This document shows, piece by piece, positions 34,776-43,388 of a DNA stretch of 48,194 nt. The stretch is from CAZUMW01 sp964621615 (GTDB taxonomy: Bacteria; Desulfobacterota; WTBG01; CAIYCZ01; CAIRTM01). Below the pieces are notes generated by a model. The model saw only the letters and a program-made list of their open reading frames with translations. It was not told the DNA's origin and searched no databases. Location of the stretch: the NCBI GenBank assembly GCA_964621615.1, contig CAZUMW010000036.1, forward strand, positions 1 to 48,194, written 5' to 3'. The position numbers and the translations under genes are program-made. Position 1 is the stretch's first letter; every line of letters begins with the position of its first letter.

Positions 34776-34940
34776 AGCGCCCGAACCGGCTTCATTACAT
34801 TATTGTCTCCTTCGGGGTTTAAAACCCTCGCCTTCCCCGATATACCGTCGGGATCTTCGATAGGCGAAGAATGATTATTGGCTCAGAACGTGCTGTTCGT
34901 ATAGGGTGCTTACCCTCAGGAGAATTTTTGTAGTTATGTG

Positions 34941-35011
34941 TTTTTCCTTTAGTCCCGACACGTCGGGAAAACTGAATCCACCGGCTTGTAGCCGGTGGTA
35001 GTTCAATTTGG
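34941..35011 (+). repeat. REP-like palindromic element, copy 1
   Basis: CCCGAC-AC-GTCGGG (34954-34967) followed by CCACCGGC-TTGTA-GCCGGTGG (34978-34998) and AGTTCAATTT. Copy 2 (38259-38328) shares TTTTTCCTT-AG, GCCGGTGGT and AGTTCAATTT, but the inner hairpins differ. The element fills most of the 310-bp gap between the two minus-strand genes; no other gene is visible. Confidence 0.65.
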
Positions 35012-35085
35012 ACACCAGTGGCCGATACTATTACTATATTATATTTTCAGCGTATTTTCATGTAAAAAGGCGGGTTCGGCTGTTA

Positions 35086-36735
35086 TCACGGCCGGGTGAT
35101 TTTGGTCCACGAGGACAGATCGGTGGTGTAGAGAACATGATGGTTGAGGTTTACCGCAGCGATATCGTCGGCAGCACCGTCACCGTCAAAATCACCGGCG
35201 ACCAGTGATGTGAATTTGTTTGAGCCGACTTTATTCCAGTTTGTTAAATCGGTGGTGTACAGAATGTAGCCGTGCAGATTGATCCCGGCGATGTCGTCTT
35301 TTACGCCGTTGCCGTCAAAATCGATGCTTGCCAGTGACGTGAATTTGTTTGCACCGATTTTTGTCCAGGCGGTCAGGTCATCGGTGTACAGGACATAGCG
35401 GTTCATGTTGATGCCGGCCACGTTTTCTCTGGTGCCGCTGCTTGAAAAGTCGGCGCTCACCAGGGACGTGAACCTGTTTTCGCCGATTTTCGTCCAGTTT
35501 GCGGTGTCGGTTGAATAAAGAATATAATTGTTGAGATTGATGCCGGCCACATCCTTTTCAGTGCCGTTGTCGCTGAAATCCCCGGGCACAATGCCGGAAA
35601 ACCGGTTGGTCCCGATCACGTTCCACGTTCTCAAATCGGTGGTGTAAAAGACATATCCTTTCAAATCGACATACAGCAGATCGGTTCGGCCGTCGCCGTT
35701 CAGGTCGGTGGCGGAGAGCTCGGGGCTGCTTCTGATTTCATCGCCGGCGATAATGACGGTGGGCGGGCTGTCGCCGTAGTAGCCCAGATAGCCGGTAGTC
35801 CCCCATGGCGTCGGCAGCAGGCTTGTGCCGGTAAAATACAGGTTGGTATCCGAGGTTCCCCAGATACGGTCGAAATAGTAGCCTTCCCCTTCGCCGATGT
35901 CGAATTCGGACCAGCTTGCGCCGTCGTAGTGCAGCAGCAGTGAGCCTTCACCGCCCCACCACTCGCTGCTGGTCAGGGCGAAAATGTCTGAGGCGGAAAA
36001 GCCGTAGATATCGTTTATGTTGTAGGTGGAATCGATGTCGACGCTTGACCAGGCAGAGCCGTTATAGTGCAGCATGGTGCCTTCGCTGCCGCCGGCATAG
36101 ACGCTGTCGTCAGCCGGCCCCCAGATGCTGTACAGGGCGTTTGTCGTGCCGCTGTCCATAATGGTCCAGGCGCCGGGCCCTGAGCCGTCGTTGTGAACGA
36201 TGGTGCCGCTGCGGGTGATGAGAAACACATTGGTGCTTGAAGATCCCCAGATCTTCTCGAAATACGGTCACCCGAATCCCCACATCAGGTTTGAGCTCCA
36301 GCTCGACCCGTTATAGTGAACAATCCGCTGCCCGTACGTGGGAATATATATATCGGAGGCTGAGCTGCCCCACACCCCGTGAAAGTCGTCCCTGACGGGC
36401 ACGCTGCTGTCCATGCGGGACCATGAAGAGCCGTCATAGTGGAGAATCAGACGGTTAAAGCCAACTGCATACACATCCGCCGGCGAGGAGGCCCACACCG
36501 CTGTCAGATACTCTGATGCCTGCGTCATTTCCTTGAGGTAGGAGCCGTTGTAGTGCAGGATTTTTCCCGAGCCGCAGACAATATAAAAATCATCCGCTGC
36601 GGTCCCCCATATATCGTTAAACGTTTCACCGGCTTCAGTATACAGCATGGTCCATTCTGCCGCGCCGGAGCACAGCGGCAGGAAGAGCGCGGCGGCAAAG
36701 GAGAAAAGTATGCTGAGGAATCTGTGTCGACACAT
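35086..36735 (-). pseudogene. Secreted repeat (propeller-like) gene with in-frame UGA
   Basis: A secreted protein gene read in one frame from 36735 to 35086 but interrupted by UGA at 36270-36268 (codon 156 of 549). The 5' part has a signal peptide (FLSILFSFAAALFLPLCSGAAEW) and repeats of type W-IWG(S/T)S-SDIYxxG...ILHYNGSSW. After the UGA the same frame continues PYFEKIWGSSSTNVFLITRSG with more repeats, then five copies of about 45 residues (GDFDGDG...DDIAGINL..YILYTTDLTNWTKIGSNKFTSL). The protein resembles seven-bladed propeller or FG-GAP-type surface proteins. No downstream restart has a clear ribosome site. The UGA may be a mutation of Trp (TGG), a sequencing error, or recoded. Confidence 0.75.
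36239..36256 (-). other. SECIS-like hairpin after the UGA
   Basis: GAAGATC-TGGG-GATCTTC in the mRNA, starting 11 bases after the UGA (36268-36270). Stem of 7 bp, loop of 4 with G in positions 2-4. Distance from UGA to loop is 18 bases, inside the range given for bacterial selenocysteine elements. It also encodes the conserved KIWGSS, so it may be chance. Confidence 0.35.
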
Positions 36736-36974
36736 GATATGTTTGAAAAATTGAACGTATATACACACGCCGCCGTGGCTGTACGCGGCGCTGGCACGCC
36801 GCGGCGAAAGATGATTTATATTATAGGTATCGGATAAAACGGGTAATTTCTTGAGGAGCCCGCCCATGGGCAGAGTGAACATATACCGGTACAGGCGCAC
36901 AGGGGTGCAGGAAAGAGCAGTAAATACCGGCCCTGTTTTCTGAGCGCTTTCTGCAGCGGCGGCGGATTCCGGGC

Positions 36975-37892
36975 TCAGCTGTCCCGCAGAAACCGTTCCG
37001 CATCCAGCGCAGCCATGCAGCCCATGCCGGCGGCAGTCACCGCCTGCTTGTACACCGGGTCGGTAACATCCCCGGCGGCGAATACGCCGGGAACGCTGGT
37101 GGCGGTGTTTTGTGAGGTAAGAATGTAGCCGTGAGAGTCCATATCGATCTGATTTTTAAAAAGCGACGTGTTCGGTATATGGCCAAGCGCCATGAAGACC
37201 CCCTCGCAGGGCAGAGGAGTGATTTCGCCGGTGTTCACGTTTTTAATGGATGCGCCGGTCACCGTTCCTTTTTCCACGTCGTGTATATCGGCAACCGCGC
37301 TGTTCCACAGAAAGTGTATATTGCCGGTATCAAATGCGCGCTGCTGCATGATGCGGGAGGCCCGCAGCTCATCGCGCCGATGGACAACGGTTACCTTCGA
37401 GCACAGAGTGCTCAAAAAAAGAGCCTCCTCCATTGCCGAGTCGCCGCCGCCGACAACAAGGACCTCTCTGTTTCTGAAGAAAAAGCCGTCGCAGGTGGCA
37501 CATACCGAGACCCCCCTTCCCATGAGCTGTGATTCCGCCGGAAGGCCGAGAAGCCGCGCCGAGGCGCCCGTTGCAATAATGACTGTTTTTGCCTGCAGGG
37601 TTTCCGTGCCCACGGTAACGCTCAGCTCATGGCCCGCAAGATCTGCGGCGCTGACGGTACCGCTTTTAATTTCGGTGCCGAAGCGCAGTACCTGCTGCTT
37701 CATGTTATTCATGAGTTCGGGGCCGTCGATACCATCCGGGTGGCCCGGCCAGTTTTCAATAATTGTGGTCGTCATGAGCTGTCCGCCGGGCTCGGTTCCT
37801 TCAATGACAACAGGCGAAAGCTGAGCGCGAGCGGTATACAGTGCGGCGGTCAGTCCCGCCGGCCCCGATCCGATGATAATGATATTGTTCAT
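36975..37892 (-). CDS. trxB: Thioredoxin reductase
   Basis: A 305-residue FAD/NADPH enzyme that reduces thioredoxin. FAD site GSGPAGLTAALYTARAQ at the N-terminus, redox pair C131-A-T-C134 in SVCATCDGFFF, NADPH site VVGGGDSAMEEALFLS, and the C-terminal GVFAAGDVTDPVYKQ. Length and order are typical of low-Mr TrxB. The start is the only sensible ATG. It stands alone here between the broken propeller gene and a small Cys protein; its partner thioredoxin is not in the window. Confidence 0.97.
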   Translation of the reverse strand: MNNIIIIGSGPAGLTAALYTARAQLSPVVIEGTEPGGQLMTTTIIENWPGHPDGIDGPELMNNMKQQVLRFGTEIKSGTVSAADLAGHELSVTVGTETLQAKTVIIATGASARLLGLPAESQLMGRGVSVCATCDGFFFRNREVLVVGGGDSAMEEALFLSTLCSKVTVVHRRDELRASRIMQQRAFDTGNIHFLWNSAVADIHDVEKGTVTGASIKNVNTGEITPLPCEGVFMALGHIPNTSLFKNQIDMDSHGYILTSQNTATSVPGVFAAGDVTDPVYKQAVTAAGMGCMAALDAERFLRDS

Positions 37893-38005
37893 TGCGATTT
37901 TTCCTTTTTCGTCAGGAGGTTAACTGGTATAGTTGTAATCAAAAATCACCACAAGATGTTCTAAGCGGTGTCCGGTACAGCCGCCTGTGCGACAGGGGGT
38001 GATTC

Positions 38006-38212
38006 GTGAAACAGCGTCGAAAAATCAACTGCTTTGCCTGCCGCTACTTTTATATAACCTGGGACAACAGCTTTCCCTACGGCTGCAAGGCAATGGGGTT
38101 TAAATCGGCAAAGCTTCCCATGATGGCGGTTTTTGAAGCGTCCGGGAGGCAGTGTTATGCATTTTCCCCGAAACCGAAAAAAGCCCCGACGTCACGCAAT
38201 ACGGGAAAGTGA
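38006..38212 (+). CDS. Small Cys protein, possible zinc-binding
   Basis: A 68-residue protein with CFACRYFYITWDNSFPYGCKAMGF and ASGRQCYAF, so four Cys (CxxC...C...C) suited to one zinc. Short proteins of this kind are widespread in related bacteria and are sometimes labelled uracil-DNA glycosylase, which this length cannot support. The start is GTG 38006 with GGGGGTG upstream. It is divergent from trxB across about 110 bases. Function unknown. Confidence 0.75.
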   Translation: MKQRRKINCFACRYFYITWDNSFPYGCKAMGFKSAKLPMMAVFEASGRQCYAFSPKPKKAPTSRNTGK

Positions 38213-38258
38213 GGCGTTAATAGCATATAACCACACCACGAGAGCATTCCAGCGTTGT

Positions 38259-38328
38259 TTTTTCCTTAGCCGACTTTACAGCCGGTGGTCATGCCGCCCC
38301 GGCATGTCGGGGCGGCAGTTCAATTTCA
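38259..38328 (+). repeat. REP-like palindromic element, copy 2
   Basis: Shares TTTTTCCTT-AG, GCCGGTGGT and AGTTCAATTT with copy 1 (34941-35011). Its own hairpin is GCCGCCCCG-GCATGT-CGGGGCGGC (38293-38316). Confidence 0.65.
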
Positions 38329-38352
38329 GGGCGGTTTCCCGTAACCGCAGCG

Positions 38353-38991
38353 CTACAGAATGCCCAGCCTGTGCAGTTCAGCCGTCACCTGCTCAACGCT
38401 CTCAAACGTAACACCCCGAATGCCCAGCCGACCCGCGGCATGTATGAAATCGCGGACATCGTCTATGTAAAAACACCGGTCCGGCGCAGCCCGGGCGGCT
38501 TCGAGCGCCGCGTGAAAAATAGCGGGGTGCGGCTTTTTCACCCCCACTTCATAGGACAGCACAAACCCGTCAAAGCGCTCAAGCACCGGAAACGTTTTCC
38601 GGCAGTACTGAAAGTGCCACACGTTGGTGTTTGACAGGCAGACCAGGCGATATTTTTTTTTGAGCTCTGCGATAAGTTCCTCAATGCCGCTGTTCAGCGA
38701 AAAAATATGCGTCCAGATGCGCCGGCATGTCTCCTGATCGACGGAGCTGCTTGTGGCTGCGGCCGACTGCCTGTAAAACTGTTCGGGAGTTATTTGCCCG
38801 AGGTCAAAGCGCTCCTCTATTCCTTCAAAGAATATGATTTTGTAAATTTCTTCCGGGCTGTAGGGGCTGTGCTGTGCAGCCGCCGCGCACGCCTCACGGT
38901 GGTCAAAGTCAACGATCACTTTCCCCAGGTCGAAGATGATTGTATTGATCTGTTCCATAGCCTGCGGCATGTGCGCAGCATCTGATTGCAT
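38353..38991 (-). CDS. HAD-superfamily hydrolase, YihX-like
   Basis: A 212-residue hydrolase of the HAD-IA type. Motif I is FDLGKVIVDFDH, with nucleophile Asp21 and Gly rather than Asp two positions on, as in YihX-like sugar phosphatases. Motif II is LVCLSNTN, motif III the Lys in EVGVKKPHP, and motif IV is CFYIDDVRDFIHAA. It probably acts on a small phosphate ester in the cytoplasm. The true start could be any of three ATGs (38991, 38970, 38958); none has a clear ribosome site. Confidence 0.85.
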   Translation of the reverse strand: MQSDAAHMPQAMEQINTIIFDLGKVIVDFDHREACAAAAQHSPYSPEEIYKIIFFEGIEERFDLGQITPEQFYRQSAAATSSSVDQETCRRIWTHIFSLNSGIEELIAELKKKYRLVCLSNTNVWHFQYCRKTFPVLERFDGFVLSYEVGVKKPHPAIFHAALEAARAAPDRCFYIDDVRDFIHAAGRLGIRGVTFESVEQVTAELHRLGIL

Positions 38992-39058
38992 GGTATGTCG
39001 TGTGAGCCTCTTTGTGTCCGCACCGGCAGAAACAGGTGCTGCTGTGCATCGGCTTCAT

Positions 39059-40156
39059 TCAGCGCTGCTTTGGCATATCGCCCGGGCTGTCATCCCGGTT
39101 TATTTTTTTTATCGCCGCGGCGGCGCACCAGCGCACGGATTTGTTTTCATCATTGAGCAGCTTTTTTAATGGTTCGCGCGCAGCAGCTGCCTGCGGGCCC
39201 ATTTCCCCAAGGCTGAATGCCGCATTTTTCCGAATCTGCGGGCTGCTGTGCTCAAGCGCCCGCGTCAGCTCCGGGATGGACGGATCCCCGATGCGTGCAA
39301 GTGCAAACGCGGCCTCCTGGCGCACAGCCGCTCTGGCGTCGGCGAGGCAGGATATGAGCGCGGGCACTGCAGGTGCGGCTTTTGTTTTCATGTTCCCGAG
39401 TGTTTTGGCCGCTTTTACGCGAAGTATAACATCCTTGTCGTTCAGGCACTTGATAAGATCTCCAACAGAAACCTGCTTTATTTTCCGGACCGCCTGCCGC
39501 ACTGTCCAGCGAAAGGCTTTTTCTTTTTCGGTGAGCTGCTCCCTGCCGGCAAATTGCTCCAGTATGGTTTCCAGACCGGGGAGGGTGTCTTTGGCATCCG
39601 GGCCGATTCTGCCGAGTATCGATGCGGCATTTCTGCGCGCGATCGCGCTGGTGCCGCCGAGCTCTGAGATAAGCGGCTTGACGGCGGGCTCGCCGATCCG
39701 CACCAGTGCCGCGGCGACGAATTTCCGCACATGGGCATTCTCGTTGTATAGCGCTTTGATGAGCACAGGGATTGCTGCGGGGCCGATTTCACCCAGGGCA
39801 AACGCGGCGTTTCTGCGCACCTGCCGGTCCGGGTCCGTGTGAAGCACGTCGGCAAGATCATTAAGCGCCGGCCCGGCATCAGAGCCGAGCTCGCCGAGCG
39901 TGAACGCGGCGTTTTTGCGGATGCCCGGATCCCTGCTGTGGAGGCCCTCAATCAGCGCCGGGACTGCGGACGTGGCGCTGGTGCCGTACCTGTGCATAAT
40001 GGCCAGATCCGAGGCCGGGAGAGGATGGCGGCCTGATGACGTGTTATCGCTGTGAGCGGACTGCGCGGCGCCGAAGCCCGGGCCGGGAACGCTCAGGCAC
40101 GCGAGTATGCTCAGAGCTGCCAGTGTATGGTAATAAAAGGGTCCTTTTTGAACCAT
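39059..40156 (-). CDS. Secreted HEAT-repeat protein
   Basis: A 365-residue protein with a signal peptide (HTLAALSILACLSVPGPGFG) and about eight PBS-type HEAT repeats, for example DPDRQVRRNAAFALGEIGPAAIPVLIKALYNE and SSPQIRKNAAFSLGEMGPQAA. Such repeats usually form curved protein-binding surfaces. Its export is unusual for HEAT proteins that act on phycobilin or in the cytoplasm. It follows a 40-bp palindrome and the tRNA-Met gene on the same strand. Partner unknown. Confidence 0.85.
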   Translation of the reverse strand: MVQKGPFYYHTLAALSILACLSVPGPGFGAAQSAHSDNTSSGRHPLPASDLAIMHRYGTSATSAVPALIEGLHSRDPGIRKNAAFTLGELGSDAGPALNDLADVLHTDPDRQVRRNAAFALGEIGPAAIPVLIKALYNENAHVRKFVAAALVRIGEPAVKPLISELGGTSAIARRNAASILGRIGPDAKDTLPGLETILEQFAGREQLTEKEKAFRWTVRQAVRKIKQVSVGDLIKCLNDKDVILRVKAAKTLGNMKTKAAPAVPALISCLADARAAVRQEAAFALARIGDPSIPELTRALEHSSPQIRKNAAFSLGEMGPQAAAAREPLKKLLNDENKSVRWCAAAAIKKINRDDSPGDMPKQR

Positions 40157-40232
40157 CGCAGGCTGTGTTCCCGTTGATATTTCTTTAATATGTGACTATC
40201 ATATCGCAGGCACGTTTTTCTGTAAATGCAAA

Positions 40233-40272
40233 ATTGCACGTGTGCCCCGATATATCGGGGCACACGTGCAAT
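40233..40272. repeat. Perfect 40-bp palindrome
   Basis: Begins ATTGCACGTGTGCCCCGATA and is its own reverse complement over 40 bases without a mismatch. It stands 68 bases downstream of the tRNA-Met gene and 77 bases upstream of the HEAT-protein start, on their strand. It may terminate the tRNA transcript (the minus strand continues with TTTT) or be a protein-binding or REP-type site. Confidence 0.7.
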
Positions 40273-40340
40273 ACGAATACCATGAATTGGAGAAATGCTT
40301 CGGGGCCGCGAAAAAAGATATTCCGGGGGTAGTGTTGTAA

Positions 40341-40414
40341 TGGCGGTGCAGGGACTCGAACCCCGGACACTGCGGATATGAGCCGCATGCTCTAACCACC
40401 TGAGCTACACCGCC
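40341..40414 (-). tRNA. tRNA-Met (CAT anticodon)
   Basis: The minus strand folds as a full cloverleaf: acceptor GGCGGTG/CACCGCC, D-arm AGCTCAGGTGGTTAGAGC, anticodon loop CTCATAT (CAT) on stem TGCGG/CCGCA, T-arm CGGGGTTCGAGTCCCTG, discriminator A. No CCA is encoded. The D-arm and stem pattern fit elongator tRNA-Met better than the lysidine-modified tRNA-Ile, but the CAT anticodon alone cannot decide. Confidence 0.95.
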
Positions 40415-40432
40415 ATTGCAGGATAAACAGCT

Positions 40433-40460
40433 ATAATAGCATTTTGGAGAGAAAAATCAA
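40433..40460 (-). promoter_or_regulatory. Promoter of tRNA-Met
   Basis: On the minus strand TTGATT, 16-base spacer, TATTAT, about 20 bases before the tRNA start. Confidence 0.6.
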
Positions 40461-40666
40461 GAAAAAGGTTATGCCGAAAAGGTTGAAGGATACAACAGGT
40501 CAAGGGGTGGGGCTCTTGGTTTTAATAATGAACGGTGAGTAGTGAATTGTTTGCATGCGGAGGAAACGATATGGTAAGTGGTGTATAGTTTTACATCCCT
40601 ATCCCCGACCCCTGAATTCAGCACGCAGGCCTCTGAACCCGGAACCCATACGCAGGCGGAAAAATT

Positions 40667-41998
40667 ATGATCGGAAAAAAATATCGGACAGCTTCAGCCT
40701 ATTGTATCTGGACAGGTGTCTGCATCATTGGCAGTGTTGCAACCGCTCTGTTTTTTATGGTAACGGCCGGCGTTGCCGGAGCATCCGGACTTCCCGTGCA
40801 GCCGCACGGCTTTGTGGAGGTTGCAGGCGGTGCACGCTTTGGTGACGGGCTGCCTGAAAAGGAGCACACCAGCCTGCTTGAGCAGCGCTTTCAGTTTAAA
40901 TTTTCCTATTTCCCCCGGAAGCCCCCGCTGCTCGCCGACTGGTATACCGTGTTTTTTTTCAAGGCAGAGGCGCTGATCGACCTGCACCGGGAGGAGCCTG
41001 ACAGCGCGGTCAGGGAGTGTTATCTGCAGGTCTCACCGCTTCATTTCATGGATGTCAAGCTCGGCAGGCAGATTCTTACGTGGGGAACGGGCGACCTTAT
41101 TTTTATAAACGATCTTTTTCCAAAGGATTTTGTGTCGTTTTTTATCGGGCGTGATGTCGAGTATCTGAAAATGCCATCGGATGCGCTCCGCCTCAGCCTG
41201 TATGCAGATGCGGCCAATGTCGATATTGTCTGGATTCCCTTTTTTGAACCTGATAATCCGATACGCGGCAGGCGCCTTTCTTTTTACAATCCCTTTATCC
41301 GGGACCGGGACGGGGAGGATGCCACCTTTTATTTCAACAAACCCGGCCGCAGCATCAGCAACTCTGAGCTCGCGCTCCGTGTTCACCGCATGGCCGGCCG
41401 ATACGAGCTGGCGCTGTATGCATTCTGGGGCTACTACAAGCAGCCCGTTGAAATGATGGACATGGGACGGCGTGAAGTCGGCTATCCTGAGCTTGCGGCG
41501 TATGGAGCCAGCATTCGCGGGCCGGCGCTCGATGGAATCGTGTCGCTGGAGGCAGGCTATTATCACAGCCGGGATGACAGCTCCGGACATGACCCCTTTA
41601 TCGAAAACTCTTCGTGCAGATATCTTGCCGGCTATGAACGTCAGTTTGAGGGTGACCTTACCCTGTCGTTTCAATATTACGTTCGCCAGCTGCTGGATTA
41701 TCATGACTACAGTATTTCGCTCCCGCGCGGCTCACACAAGGATGATGAGTTCCGCCACCTTCTGACCGCACGCGTAACAAAACTGGTGTACAACCAGGAT
41801 ATAGAACTCTCGCTGTTTATGTTTTACAGCCCCAGCGACAGCGATTTTCATCTGCGGCCGCGCCTGACCTGGGATGTGACCGACACCTGGAAGCTCACCT
41901 GCGGGGCGAACCTGTTCGGGGGGGCGGGCGACTATACACAGTTCGGTCAGCTTAAAGGAAACAATATGATGTATATGCGTGTACAATTCAGCTATTGA
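40667..41998 (+). CDS. Outer-membrane beta-barrel porin-like protein
   Basis: A 443-residue protein with a long hydrophobic signal (GVCIIGSVATALFFMVTAGVAGASG) and strands typical of an outer-membrane barrel, ending in the aromatic terminus MMYMRVQFSY. The motif VKLGRQILTWGTGDLIFINDLFPKDFVSFFIGRD is characteristic of a porin family seen in related bacteria. The same overall design as DUF1302/alginate-type porins is possible. GGCGG lies before the ATG. It is an isolated gene, so the substrate cannot be inferred. Confidence 0.85.
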   Translation: MIGKKYRTASAYCIWTGVCIIGSVATALFFMVTAGVAGASGLPVQPHGFVEVAGGARFGDGLPEKEHTSLLEQRFQFKFSYFPRKPPLLADWYTVFFFKAEALIDLHREEPDSAVRECYLQVSPLHFMDVKLGRQILTWGTGDLIFINDLFPKDFVSFFIGRDVEYLKMPSDALRLSLYADAANVDIVWIPFFEPDNPIRGRRLSFYNPFIRDRDGEDATFYFNKPGRSISNSELALRVHRMAGRYELALYAFWGYYKQPVEMMDMGRREVGYPELAAYGASIRGPALDGIVSLEAGYYHSRDDSSGHDPFIENSSCRYLAGYERQFEGDLTLSFQYYVRQLLDYHDYSISLPRGSHKDDEFRHLLTARVTKLVYNQDIELSLFMFYSPSDSDFHLRPRLTWDVTDTWKLTCGANLFGGAGDYTQFGQLKGNNMMYMRVQFSY

Positions 41999-42038
41999 TA
42001 ACGCATAAAGATATAATTCATTAATATTAAAAATTGGC

Positions 42039-42066
42039 TTGCATTTTTTTTGATATGGTGTATTAC
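42039..42066 (+). promoter_or_regulatory. Possible promoter of the PilZ gene
   Basis: TTGCAT, 16-base spacer, TATTAC in AT-rich DNA, about 140 bases before the start codon. Confidence 0.4.
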
Positions 42067-42208
42067 TACCGATGTAAATTAATATAGTTTTAAACTTTTA
42101 TCCGGTAATAATTAATTCACATGAATTATGGTGTTCCGTGAAAAACAGGCGCTGGACTGCTGAACCATAACCGGGTTACACTGAACCGGCTTTCACAGGA
42201 AATATACT

Positions 42209-42577
42209 ATGGAAAAACGGAAATTTCAGCGCTTTCCCCTTAGCTGTACCGCCGTGTGCTTTGGTGCGGGGCAGAAAGGCGGAATCGCGTGCAGGGTGAC
42301 CGATATGAGCCGGAACGGTATAATGATGTGCTTTAACAATCAGCTTCGTGATATCCCCGGCCCCAATCTTTTCCTTGAAATCGGCGCCCCTTCTGCAGTC
42401 CGGTCAATACAGATGCTTGTTTATGCAAAGTGGAGCAGAGCGGAACGCAGTTCCGGCAGTGACGATAACGTTGTTGTCGGTGCACAAATATGCCTTGTTC
42501 GGGAGCGGGATCGCGACCGGCTGTTTGACATGGCATGCAGGCAGGCTCTGCGGTCTGAGAGCGTCATGTGTCAGTAA
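42209..42577 (+). CDS. PilZ domain c-di-GMP receptor
   Basis: A 122-residue single-domain PilZ protein. Both c-di-GMP motifs are intact: RxxxR (R4...R8 in RKFQRF) and DxSxxG (D32-M-S-R-N-G37). The rest is the short barrel and a basic helix, and the domain is not fused to another. It probably binds c-di-GMP and acts on an unknown partner (motility, biofilm or export). Confidence 0.92.
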   Translation: MEKRKFQRFPLSCTAVCFGAGQKGGIACRVTDMSRNGIMMCFNNQLRDIPGPNLFLEIGAPSAVRSIQMLVYAKWSRAERSSGSDDNVVVGAQICLVRERDRDRLFDMACRQALRSESVMCQ

Positions 42578-42766
42578 GCAGGGGCCGACCTGATCGGAAG
42601 AATTCAAAGCCCACCTTTTTGTATTAATTTAATCACCTTTGCCGCTCAAAAGTTCCTTTTCATCTGCCCGCAGCGGTATTATACTGCGGACACGGGCCGG
42701 CCTGCACGTGCGTGTATAAGTAATGTGAATCTGCACGGTATACAAACAGCCTGTTTCCCCAAAAGC

Positions 42767-42795
42767 TTGACTGTCACCGTTGTTTTTGATAAGTT
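42767..42795 (+). promoter_or_regulatory. Possible promoter of the nitroreductase-tmk-holB operon
   Basis: TTGACT, 17-base spacer, TAAGTT, about 30 bases before the start codon of the nitroreductase. Confidence 0.5.
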
Positions 42796-42829
42796 CTTAA
42801 GATATGTTCATTTTTATGGAGGTGCCCTT

Positions 42830-43384
42830 ATGGAACTGATTGATGCCGTCACCGGGCGGAGAAGCATCAGAAAATATAAACCGGATCAGCCCCCGGATGA
42901 GGATGTGCGCTTTATTCTCGAGGCCGCCCGCTGGGCGCCTTCCTGGGCAAACACACAGTGCTGGGAGTTTGTGCTGGTTACCGAACCCGAAAAAAAGAAA
43001 CTGCTTGCTGAATGCCTGCCTGATCAAAACCCTGCCCGCTCTGCCTGTGAGCAGGCTCCGATCGTTATCGCCGCCTGCGCCCGGAAAGGTGTGTCGGGAT
43101 TTTTCAAGGGGCAGTCTGTTACGGACAAGGGGGACTGGATGATGTTCGACACTGCGCTTGCGGTCCAGAATCTCACCCTTGCGGCACACGCAAAGGGGCT
43201 CGGCACGGTGCATGTGGGGTTTTTTGATGCTCAGGTTGCGGCAGCGGCTTTGCAGGTGCCCTCTCATGTCGCCGTGATCGAGCTTATACCGCTCGGGTAT
43301 CCGGCACAGGAGGGCAAGCAGACGCCGAGAAAGCCTCTTGAGGAATGTGTGTTTTACAACACATACGGGACGGGGACCCCTTAG
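42830..43384 (+). CDS. Nitroreductase family protein
   Basis: A 184-residue FMN-dependent oxidoreductase of the nitroreductase family. Motifs: RRSIRKYKPDQPPDEDV at the N-terminus, AARWAPSWANTQCWEF, ALAVQNLTLAAHAKGLGTVHVGFF, and the C-terminal PLGYPAQEGK. The start is ATG 42830 with GGAGGT upstream. Next comes tmk four bases away. The substrate is unknown; it may reduce quinones, nitroaromatics or flavins. Confidence 0.92.
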   Translation: MELIDAVTGRRSIRKYKPDQPPDEDVRFILEAARWAPSWANTQCWEFVLVTEPEKKKLLAECLPDQNPARSACEQAPIVIAACARKGVSGFFKGQSVTDKGDWMMFDTALAVQNLTLAAHAKGLGTVHVGFFDAQVAAAALQVPSHVAVIELIPLGYPAQEGKQTPRKPLEECVFYNTYGTGTP

Positions 43385-43388
43385 GCTC

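Noticed and set aside
38006..38212. Uracil-DNA glycosylase
   Set aside because: The 68 residues with four Cys cannot hold that enzyme; the label on relatives is probably an annotation error.
40341..40414. tRNA-Ile with a CAT anticodon (lysidine type)
   Set aside because: D-arm and stem pattern fit elongator Met, though anticodon alone does not exclude it.
40556..40590. Mini-cistron MVSGV with GGAGG in front (about 40571-40588)
   Set aside because: Five codons with no regulatory logic visible; chance cannot be excluded.
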